The translations under genes and the position numbers were made by a program. A stretch of DNA of 64,000 bases from Chitinophagaceae bacterium (lineage in GTDB: Bacteria; Bacteroidota; Bacteroidia; Chitinophagales; Chitinophagaceae). Position 1 is the stretch's first letter; each line of letters starts with the position of its first letter. Shown one piece after another: positions 24,428 through 31,233 of the stretch. The notes under the pieces were generated by a model that had not been told where the DNA came from, made no database searches, and saw only the letters and a list, made by a program, of their open reading frames with translations. The stretch covers positions 114,162 through 178,161 of the forward strand of contig JAIEMP010000001.1 of assembly GCA_019752045.1 (NCBI GenBank), given 5' to 3'.

Positions 24428-25090
24428 TTGAAATATATTGAGCTCATCGCAAAGTTATCTTTTCTTTTACCTGTTTTATTCTTCTTTCTTTCTAAATCAG
24501 AAAAATCGAGAATAAAACAGGTAATTTTTTACTTTGCCTCATATATAATTCTACATGAGGTAATATATACATACCTTAAATACAGGTATCCTGAAATTGG
24601 TTTTCTTTTTAATTTAATTTACATTCCTGTTGAATTTATCTTCTTATCTTATTTTTTTAGGATTTCGTTCTTGAAACACTTAAACATAAAAATTCTAAGA
24701 ATTATTACAATTGCTTTTATTACGTTCTGGGTAGTTTCCTCTTTAGTATTAAAGCAAGCATCATTTGATTCCATTGTTAATACGGTTGAATCCTTAATAA
24801 TTTTATTTTACTGCATTTTGTATTTTAATGAACAGATTAAGCTCCCTCAAAGTGTTTTTATTTATACACAACCGTCCTTTTGGATCACATGCGGTATTTT
24901 TCTTTTTACTTCCGGTACTTTTTTTGTTTTTGTTTACAGACAAACTTCCTGGCATATAGAAGAGTTTATTTTTCAATATGCATATATTCATGCAATAAGT
25001 TTTATTCTCAAAAACGTCCTTTTTTCGATAGCAATGTTTATAAACCCTTCAAAAACACCGTATACTGACAATTCTGTTACTCTTGTTTAG
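24428..25090 (+). CDS. Multi-spanning membrane protein, first gene of second sensor module
   Basis: A 220-residue hydrophobic protein with about seven membrane helices (KLSFLLPVLFFFLSK, VIFYFASYIILHEVIYTYL, LIYIPVEFIFLSYFF, IITIAFITFWVVSSLVL, LIILFYCILYF, FWITCGIFLFTSGTFFVFV, FILKNVLFSIAMFI). The start is a TTG; the first 10 residues read MKYIELIAKL. A TATATTTG -7-like box lies at 24403-24410, 18 bp before it. It matches the upstream gene at 21496 in size, topology and place in its operon, so I take it as the paralogous sensory membrane protein of this module. No named family recognised. Confidence 0.75.
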   Translation: MKYIELIAKLSFLLPVLFFFLSKSEKSRIKQVIFYFASYIILHEVIYTYLKYRYPEIGFLFNLIYIPVEFIFLSYFFRISFLKHLNIKILRIITIAFITFWVVSSLVLKQASFDSIVNTVESLIILFYCILYFNEQIKLPQSVFIYTQPSFWITCGIFLFTSGTFFVFVYRQTSWHIEEFIFQYAYIHAISFILKNVLFSIAMFINPSKTPYTDNSVTLV

Positions 25091-25125
25091 ATTAAACTAT
25101 ACTTCCCAAACCACACTTTACATTC

Positions 25126-25950
25126 ATGTTTTTTTTACAAGCTTCAAACCCAACTAATACGACCTATGTAGTGTACCTTGGTACATTTGGGATGCTGCTG
25201 CTTGCTGTTGGGTTGATTGTATTCATTGTTTTTCATCAGCGTAAAGTTATATATTACCAACTGCGTATGAAAAAGATGCAGGAAGAGCAGCAGCAAATGA
25301 TGCTTCAGGCATCTATCCAGAGCCAGGAAGAAGAAAGGCAGCGGATTGCAGCCGATCTGCACGATGATGCAGGTCCACTTTTAGCCACGGTTCGTCTTTA
25401 TCTCAATGAAAATCTCATTCATCAGGACCAGGGAACACAGCTCCAGAGCATTTACAATGCCAAGCAGATTATTGATGATACCATTCAGCTGATCCGGAAT
25501 ATGTCTCACAGCCTGATTCCACCTACCCTCAAAAATTTCGGGCTGGAAAGTGCGGTGAATGACATGTTTCAAAAGATCAACGGAAGTGGTTCTATCAGCG
25601 CAAGTGCACGTTTCCATGAGTATAAGCGGCGTTTAAAACTGGAGTATGAACTATCTATCTTCAGGGTACTGCAGGAGCTTGTGAATAATACCATCAAGCA
25701 CAGTCATTCCAGTTTTATCCATCTCACACAAAATAAAACTGATCAGCATATATACATCCGGATGCATCACGACGGAGAAGGTCTTACACAAACAGAATAT
25801 GAAAAGCTGCGGGATACACCCATGGGCATGGGATTAAAGAATATTCACAGTCGTATTAAAATTTTAAATTCTAAAATTCTGTTTGAAAAAGATGCATCCA
25901 ATACTTATTACAAAGTAACCATTGAGATTCCAATGGAAGCCATGTTGTAA
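25126..25950 (+). CDS. Sensor histidine kinase (HisKA_3, NarX/DesK type)
   Basis: A 274-residue kinase with a short exported N-terminus and one membrane helix (about residues 15-37), a Gln-rich coiled coil (KMQEEQQQMMLQASIQSQEEE), phospho-acceptor His79 in IAADLHDDAGPLLA, and an HATPase domain with ELVNNTIKHS (N box), MHHDGEGL (G1) and MGLKNIHSRIKIL (G2). It has no large sensory domain. It starts 35 bp after the membrane protein gene and lies 34 bp before the regulator, so this second module has gaps where the first has overlaps. Confidence 0.92.
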   Translation: MFFLQASNPTNTTYVVYLGTFGMLLLAVGLIVFIVFHQRKVIYYQLRMKKMQEEQQQMMLQASIQSQEEERQRIAADLHDDAGPLLATVRLYLNENLIHQDQGTQLQSIYNAKQIIDDTIQLIRNMSHSLIPPTLKNFGLESAVNDMFQKINGSGSISASARFHEYKRRLKLEYELSIFRVLQELVNNTIKHSHSSFIHLTQNKTDQHIYIRMHHDGEGLTQTEYEKLRDTPMGMGLKNIHSRIKILNSKILFEKDASNTYYKVTIEIPMEAML

Positions 25951-25984
25951 TTGGATAAAAAGACTAACTTTATAGCATACATCT

Positions 25985-26635
25985 ATGAGTCAGATAAAAG
26001 TAGCAATTGCCGACGATCACCAGATATTCAGGAAAGGAGTTATTCTTTCCCTGCGTTCGTATGCAAACATCAAATTTGTTTTAGAAGCCGAAAACGGAGA
26101 AGAATTACTGGCAGGTTTGGCAGAAGCCCAGCCGGATGTTATTTTAATGGATCTCCGCATGCCGGGTAAAGATGGTATAGAAACCACAAAGGCTGTAAAC
26201 AAGTTATTTCCGCACATGCATGTATTGGTACTCACCATGTATGAAGATGAGCGTTTTGTTACACACTTAATGGAAAACGGAGCCAACGGATACCTCCTCA
26301 AAAGTTCTGACCCTGCAGAAATTAAAAAAGCAATTTTAGAAGTATATACCAAAGGATACTACCTGAATAATTTTGTAAACCGCATACTGCTCAAAAAATC
26401 GCACAATAAAGTAAAAGCCATCCCTACTTTAAACAGCGAAATTCAGATCTCTGATAAAGAGAAGCAGGTTATACGTCTTTTGTGTATGGAATACACGGCC
26501 CAGGAAATTGCGAAAGAAATGGAAATCAGTCCCAGAACTGTTGAAGCAATTAAAGACCGTTTAATGGAACGTTTTGGTGTAAAAAACTCTGTAGGTCTAG
26601 TGTTTTTTGCTATGAAGAATTCATTAATTGATTAA
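25985..26635 (+). CDS. NarL/LuxR-type response regulator
   Basis: A 216-residue cognate regulator. Receiver: AIADDHQIFRKGVILSL, Asp in PDVILMDLRMPGKDG, LVLTMYEDE, GYLLKSSDPAE. HTH: ISDKEKQVIRLLCMEYTAQEIAKEMEISPRTVEAIKDRL, ending GLVFFAMKNSLID. All phosphorylation residues are kept. Its stop codon overlaps the stop of the convergent minus-strand gene by about 3 bp, with no terminator between them. Confidence 0.92.
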   Translation: MSQIKVAIADDHQIFRKGVILSLRSYANIKFVLEAENGEELLAGLAEAQPDVILMDLRMPGKDGIETTKAVNKLFPHMHVLVLTMYEDERFVTHLMENGANGYLLKSSDPAEIKKAILEVYTKGYYLNNFVNRILLKKSHNKVKAIPTLNSEIQISDKEKQVIRLLCMEYTAQEIAKEMEISPRTVEAIKDRLMERFGVKNSVGLVFFAMKNSLID

Positions 26636-27384
26636 TTCGCTTCTCCTAATTCTTTCTGAATATGATCGTATAACAAAGACTCCTTCAACATATTTTTCAT
26701 ATACTTTGCAAGTTGAGGATTGATTGTTTCAATTATCCGTATGTCAGCCAAGCCCATTTCATAAGCTGCTTCAATTGCATGCCGGTCATTTCCCAATTCA
26801 ATAATTGTATTTTCTTCATTTTTCAACCGGTCGTCCTCCAGATCTTTAAAATCATCGAGCAATAAAATAGGTCTGGCAACAGCATACCAGTAGGGCAGAA
26901 AGTGCTCAACCCAGCTATCGGACAGAGGAAGATCGAGTATTGTAAACAAAAAACTGTCTGACCGGGCAAGCGCTTTATGAGTAGTTTCAAATGTAAAATG
27001 TGTTGTGCTGCCTCCTTTCACTAAAGCAAACAAGTCGTCTGCAAGTTTTTGTTGTTTTATTTTACCGTTCAAAAGAGCTTGCATTTCCTGCAGAAATACA
27101 TCAAAGCTGTATTCATTATTTTCATACCGCATAAAACGGTCAAACCCTTTCTCCATCAATGTCACATGATCATCTTCTAATAATATATCCTCAGAAACAC
27201 CGAGTTTACACAAAAGATCATACACAAGCGGAATGGTTAAAAAACCAAACCCTCCGGAAATATATACCCGTTTATTACGCCAAAAAAGATTGTCTTGAGG
27301 AATTGCCCGCTCATTTGCAAAGTAATCTGCAATCTCAGCGTTTATTCCCAGGTTGTCTTGTAATTTTCTTGAGGTTATGACCAT
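26632..27384 (-). CDS. Unknown soluble protein with LLLDDFKDLEDD motif
   Basis: A 250-residue cytosolic protein from the ATG at 27384 (MVITSRKLQDN); an earlier ATG at 27420 is possible but deepens the overlap with the upstream gene. It is mostly helical. The acidic motif ILLLDDFKDLEDDRLKNEEN (about residues 181-200) on a helix resembles the metal-binding DDxxD of class I isoprenoid enzymes, but the usual second aspartate motif is not evident, so this is only a hint. It is the last gene after DUF4296, overlapping it by 50 bp, in the bamD-coaBC-porD block. Function unknown. Confidence 0.65.
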   Translation of the reverse strand: MVITSRKLQDNLGINAEIADYFANERAIPQDNLFWRNKRVYISGGFGFLTIPLVYDLLCKLGVSEDILLEDDHVTLMEKGFDRFMRYENNEYSFDVFLQEMQALLNGKIKQQKLADDLFALVKGGSTTHFTFETTHKALARSDSFLFTILDLPLSDSWVEHFLPYWYAVARPILLLDDFKDLEDDRLKNEENTIIELGNDRHAIEAAYEMGLADIRIIETINPQLAKYMKNMLKESLLYDHIQKELGEAN

Positions 27385-27757
27385 TCTGTTTATTTTTAAC
27401 GGTATCAGTTCCCGTTGCAATTGCCTGATTTTTCCGGTTAATGACTGCTGAGATTGAATCGGTAATGGGCTTTAATAAATCAGGCCGTTTCAGGTAAAAG
27501 TTATAACTGTGTGTAAATTCATTCCGTGTAATTTGATGCAGTTGAAAAACTTTTAAAAATAATGCTGCATTTCCCTCGGGCAGCTTAACTGAGGTATCTC
27601 TTAATGCCCTTTCATTATTATACACATCTGCAATTAAAATATCAGTTAAAACCACTCTCATTTTATCGGGCTTCAGAATATCATCAGGTACCTTATTTTT
27701 TTCTGAGCACGACCCCGAAAGAACAATCAACACAATAAGCGTCAGGAATAGTTTCAT
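27335..27757 (-). CDS. DUF4296 lipoprotein
   Basis: A 140-residue lipoprotein with signal MKLFLTLIVLIVLSGSC and lipidation expected at Cys17. The mature part has the DUF4296 layout: PDDILKPDKMRVVLTDILIADVYNNERAL, then FLKVFQLHQITRNEFTHSYNFYLKRPDLLKPITDSI. The family is specific to Bacteroidota and usually sits near cell-envelope genes; its biochemical role is not known. The start overlaps the porD stop by 4 bp (ATGA), so it is translationally coupled. The 3' end overlaps the next gene by 50 bp. Confidence 0.8.
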   Translation of the reverse strand: MKLFLTLIVLIVLSGSCSEKNKVPDDILKPDKMRVVLTDILIADVYNNERALRDTSVKLPEGNAALFLKVFQLHQITRNEFTHSYNFYLKRPDLLKPITDSISAVINRKNQAIATGTDTVKNKQNGHNLKKITRQPGNKR

Positions 27758-28677
27758 TTCAGTTCCTGTTTGTATTTGTTTGAATTACTGACATCAAGAC
27801 GGCTTAAGATTTCAACTACCCTGGATTTATCCTGTGGAGGTAATTTCTTAAACAGATTAATCAGCTCATCCATTTTTCCCAGCATAAAAAACTGTACAAT
27901 CATCAAATTGGGAGTTTCCCTGTTTAGATTGTCCAGATAAATGAGTGCATTCAATACTTCTGAACGGGCTGAATTTTCATCCTCATACAGCACATCAAAA
28001 CCCCTTCTGTAATAATTATAATACACATCATGGATCACCGCATACCTGTTATTAATCAGGTTTTCCGACAGCCAGTAGCGGTTTCTGTTATTACTTTCAA
28101 ACGCTTTCCATCCCGAAATTTTTGTTGCATCAGGTGCATTATTTACAATATTCAATGCTTTTTGAAAAAAAGGATCGCCCCCACGCATTGAAAAAGAATC
28201 GTAATCAAATCCAATAATGATATAAGCGTAATAAGCAATAACAGCCGTAAGATTTGACATCAACGGGTCGGTTCCGGTAATTCTGTTTTCGTTAAATTCA
28301 AGCGATTGAGATTCAAGATACTTAAAATCTAAATTCGGATCCTGAAAGTTGATGATGGGCGAAAGATAAGTAGTTGAGTAAACAGGTCGTCCCACCTGAA
28401 TGGTAAGGTTGGCAGTAAATACATTTAACTCCGGCATCTCCTGCAGCGTAATTAAAAACTGACAATTAATTTTTTCACCCGGTTTAAAATTATCACTCCC
28501 CCATTTCCGGTTGTTAATGAAATTAGCAAGCGAAGTTTCAAGTGTACGGAAAATCTTATGATCAATGGTAGTTGGAATCTGATTATCAATAACCCGTACC
28601 CTTGCATTCAGTTCCTGCGAATAGGAATAGATATTTATAAAGCAACAAAGAACAAAAAGTTGAACTACTTTATGCAT
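27754..28677 (-). CDS. porD: DUF4835 / PorD-like type IX secretion protein
   Basis: A 307-residue exported protein with signal peptide and QELNARVRVI at the mature start. Features of the DUF4835 family are IFRTLETSLANFINNRKWGSD, CQFLITLQEMPELNVFTANLTIQVGRPVYST, ILLNFQD-like INFQDPNLDFKYLESQSLEF, YYAYIIIGFDYDSFSMRGGDPFF and GWKAFESNNRNRYWL. The family includes PorD of the type IX secretion/gliding system in Porphyromonas. It overlaps the coaBC stop by 8 bp, the usual arrangement in the phylum. A T9SS-tagged nuclease is encoded at 36.6 kb, so a working T9SS is expected. Confidence 0.85.
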   Translation of the reverse strand: MHKVVQLFVLCCFINIYSYSQELNARVRVIDNQIPTTIDHKIFRTLETSLANFINNRKWGSDNFKPGEKINCQFLITLQEMPELNVFTANLTIQVGRPVYSTTYLSPIINFQDPNLDFKYLESQSLEFNENRITGTDPLMSNLTAVIAYYAYIIIGFDYDSFSMRGGDPFFQKALNIVNNAPDATKISGWKAFESNNRNRYWLSENLINNRYAVIHDVYYNYYRRGFDVLYEDENSARSEVLNALIYLDNLNRETPNLMIVQFFMLGKMDELINLFKKLPPQDKSRVVEILSRLDVSNSNKYKQELK

Positions 28678-29869
28678 GCATCAGTTTTTTGAGTGTATCA
28701 GTAATATCTGCAGCCACTTCTTTTTTTGACTTAAGTGAAAATGCATATTCATTTTCGTGTTTATCGAAAATAGTAATCTTATTTGAGTTGCCGCCAAAAC
28801 CGGCACCGGTATCATTTAATGAATTTAAAACAATCATATCTGCATTTTTCGATTGAAGCTTACCCAGCGCATATGCTTTTTCATTCGATGTTTCTAAAGC
28901 AAACCCAACCAACCATTGTCCCGGTTTTTTTATCTTACCTAAACTCCCAAGAATATCTGTTGTTTTCTTTAATTCTATAGTAAACGAATTCTCTGCCTTC
29001 TTTATTTTTTCATTGAATTTATTTACCGGCGTATAATCTGCAACAGCAGCAGACATGATTGCTATCTGACAACGCTCAAAGTGCTTGATACATGCCTGAT
29101 ACATTTCATCGGCAGTCTGTACTCTGATGATCTGTTCCGGCAAAAGATGAATAGGCTGGAATGAAGGGCCTATCACCAGCAACACCTCAGCGCCTCTTCT
29201 TGTTAGTTCCTCTGCTAATGCAATACCCATTTTACCACTGGAATGATTGCCGATAAAACGAACCGGATCAATTGCTTCGTAGGTAGGGCCTGCCGTAATC
29301 AATACACGAACTCCTGCAAAGTCATTTTTTTTCAAAAAAAAACCCTGTACCTGCTCTAATATCAGTTCAGGCTCTGCCATTCTTCCTTCACCATGTAAGC
29401 CACTGGCCAGCTCTCCCTTTTCAACCGGAATAATAATATTTTGATAAGAAGTCAATAAAGTGAGGTTACGTTTAGTAGCAGGATGCTTCCACATATCCTC
29501 ATCCATTGCAGGAGCAACCATCACAGGGCAGGTTGCGGATAAATACACTGCAAGCAATAAGTTATCGCAGGCACCACTTGCCATTTTTGCAAGTGTATTG
29601 CAACTCAATGGGGCAATCAACATTAGATCAGCCCATCTGCCCAAAGCAACATGGTTCGACCAGCTGTTTTCTTCAAACAAATCAACTAAAACGGCATTGC
29701 CGGAAAGTGTTGACAAAACCAGAGGTGATACAAAATCTTTTGCAGCAGGTGTCATCATTACTTTAACTTCTGCCCCTTCTTTAACCAGCAAACGGAGTAA
29801 CAAAATAGATTTGTAAGCTGCAATACTGCCTGATATCCCTAATACTATTTTCTTTCCTTTTAAGTTCAT
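28670..29869 (-). CDS. coaBC: Bifunctional phosphopantothenoylcysteine decarboxylase / phosphopantothenate-cysteine ligase
   Basis: A 399-residue cytosolic enzyme for two steps of coenzyme A synthesis. N-terminal CoaC flavoprotein: IVLGISGSIAAYKSILLLRLL, SNHVALGRWADLMLIAPLSCNTLAKMA, with the active-site His in WSNHVAL, and PAMDEDMW. C-terminal CoaB: VLITAGPTYEAIDPVRFIGNHSSGKMG, SAAVADYTP, with KKTTDIL and NDTGAGFG. The position of E. coli Dfp Cys158 (ACG) reads ASG here. I chose the ATG at 29869 (MNLKGKKIV); the upstream ATG at 29932 would run through the hairpin between rpoZ and this gene. Confidence 0.93.
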   Translation of the reverse strand: MNLKGKKIVLGISGSIAAYKSILLLRLLVKEGAEVKVMMTPAAKDFVSPLVLSTLSGNAVLVDLFEENSWSNHVALGRWADLMLIAPLSCNTLAKMASGACDNLLLAVYLSATCPVMVAPAMDEDMWKHPATKRNLTLLTSYQNIIIPVEKGELASGLHGEGRMAEPELILEQVQGFFLKKNDFAGVRVLITAGPTYEAIDPVRFIGNHSSGKMGIALAEELTRRGAEVLLVIGPSFQPIHLLPEQIIRVQTADEMYQACIKHFERCQIAIMSAAVADYTPVNKFNEKIKKAENSFTIELKKTTDILGSLGKIKKPGQWLVGFALETSNEKAYALGKLQSKNADMIVLNSLNDTGAGFGGNSNKITIFDKHENEYAFSLKSKKEVAADITDTLKKLMHA

Positions 29870-29900
29870 GCAAGTGTAAAATAGTGTAAAATCGTTAATT

Positions 29901-29933
29901 AAAAAATGGCAATGGCGGCCAATGGCCGCCATT
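29901..29933 (-). terminator. Hairpin/terminator between rpoZ and coaBC
   Basis: ATGGCGGCC (29912-29920), AAT, GGCCGCCAT (29924-29932), a perfect 9-bp stem. On the minus strand GCCATTTTTT follows. It may end most bamD-rpoZ transcripts before coaBC. Confidence 0.7.
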
Positions 29934-29954
29934 TATTATGTAGAAGCAGATCAC

Positions 29955-30296
29955 TTAATTAAACAGATCATTATCTGCACGACGGTGATATACTTTATCA
30001 TCCATAAACTCCTGCGTTGCAAGCAGAGCAGGGTTGGGCATGCGTTCGTAAGCCTTTGAAATTTCAATTTGCTCTTTATTCTCATGAATTTCTTCCAGAC
30101 TGTCTGTATGGCTTGCAAACTCTTCCAGCTTATTATGCAATTCTTCTTTCAATGAAATATTGATCTGGTTTGCACGCTTTGCAACTACTGCAATAGATTC
30201 GTACAGGTTACCTGTCTTAGCTTTTAAATCAGCCACATTCTTTGTTTCAACCACACTGCTTGTATTGGCACTAACTTTTCTTATCAGTCTGCTCAT
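29955..30296 (-). CDS. rpoZ: RNA polymerase omega subunit family protein
   Basis: A 113-residue protein of the Bacteroidota type of omega. It has the family segments AKTGNLYESIAVVAKRANQINISLKEEL (about residues 25-52) and KLEEFASHTDSLEE, and a C-terminal EISKAYERMPNPALLATQEFMDDKVYHRR. Omega helps assemble and stabilise RNA polymerase. The sequence is far from E. coli RpoZ, but the RANQI motif and the place between bamD and coaBC support the call. Its start overlaps the bamD stop by 26 bp. Confidence 0.85.
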   Translation of the reverse strand: MSRLIRKVSANTSSVVETKNVADLKAKTGNLYESIAVVAKRANQINISLKEELHNKLEEFASHTDSLEEIHENKEQIEISKAYERMPNPALLATQEFMDDKVYHRRADNDLFN

Positions 30297-31098
30297 TGGT
30301 AATAGCTTTTAAATTGTTTTTTGATTGATTGAAATATTTTTCTGCGTCTTTTACAAGTTTACTCTCCGGAAAGCGATCAAGAAAATCATAGTACTCTTCA
30401 ATCACTTTTTCAAAACGCTCTCTTTGTTTTTCTTCTACACTCATCCCTGCATACATGAAATAAGACTTAATGATCATTAACTTATATTCATCCGCTTTCT
30501 TCGATTCAGGATAGCTGTTTAACAGATTTGTATAACTGATGGCAGCTGCCCTGTAAGAGGCCACATTATAATACAATTCTGCACTTTTAAATTCCTTCAG
30601 TTCAAGCTTTTCGTAACATTCTTCAATGATCTTTTTTGCTTCTTCAGTATTGGCAGACTCAGGATAATTATTGAGATGGGCCTGCATAAAGCCAATTGCC
30701 TTTTCTGTTGGTGTTTGATCCAGTTCAACACGGGGAGATTGTTTAAAGAAGCAATTTGCCCTCATAAAATCAGCATCTGATGCCCGCTGGCTTTTAGGAA
30801 AAACTTCCAGAAATCCTTTAAACAGGTTTTCTGCATTGCCGTAATCCTTTTGATAAAAAGCGCAATACGCATATTTATAATAAAGATCTTCAAATCGGGG
30901 ATCATTCCTTAATAAGGGGAATAAATCCTCGTACAGAATCTGTGCTTTACTGTACTTTTTATTTGCATAATACTGCTCGGCCATACCGAGTTTGTATTCT
31001 ACATCCTTGTTCTTGAGGATTTTGGCAACAGAGTTTTTGTTGCAACCCGCAAGTATAAGCACGGCACTAAAAACGACTAACAACCTTGTACAATTCAT
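30271..31098 (-). CDS. bamD: Outer membrane protein assembly lipoprotein BamD
   Basis: A 275-residue lipoprotein of the BAM complex, which inserts beta-barrels into the outer membrane. The chosen ATG (31098) gives signal MNCTRLLVVFSAVLILAGC with an AGC lipobox; the longer frame from 31179 adds 27 non-signal residues. TPR-like helices follow: YKLGMAEQYYANKKYSKAQILYEDLFPLL, YYKYAYCAFYQKDYGNAENLFKGFLEVFP, AEAKK-type repeats and SAELYYNVASYRAAAISYTNLLNSYPES. A CAAAGTTA (minus-strand TAACTTTG) lies only 9 bp before this ATG and could be a -7 box, giving a very short leader. Confidence 0.9.
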   Translation of the reverse strand: MNCTRLLVVFSAVLILAGCNKNSVAKILKNKDVEYKLGMAEQYYANKKYSKAQILYEDLFPLLRNDPRFEDLYYKYAYCAFYQKDYGNAENLFKGFLEVFPKSQRASDADFMRANCFFKQSPRVELDQTPTEKAIGFMQAHLNNYPESANTEEAKKIIEECYEKLELKEFKSAELYYNVASYRAAAISYTNLLNSYPESKKADEYKLMIIKSYFMYAGMSVEEKQRERFEKVIEEYYDFLDRFPESKLVKDAEKYFNQSKNNLKAITNEQTDKKS

Positions 31099-31183
31099 AA
31101 AAGCGAGCAAAGTTAAGATTTTCGGGCAAATTAGCCTTATCCTTTTTGTAATGTAGGGAACAGCGGTTAATCTTTTCATAAAG

Positions 31184-31213
31184 AAAGCCCTCCGGATAAC
31201 CGGAGGGCTTTTT
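31184..31213 (-). terminator. Intrinsic terminator after OmpA-like gene
   Basis: AAAGCCCTCCGG (31184-31195), ATAA, CCGGAGGGCTTT (31200-31211). It is T-rich on both sides, and on the minus strand follows the OmpA-like gene stop by about 20 bp. Confidence 0.9.
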
Positions 31214-31233
31214 ATATGCAGTTAGTTTATGAA

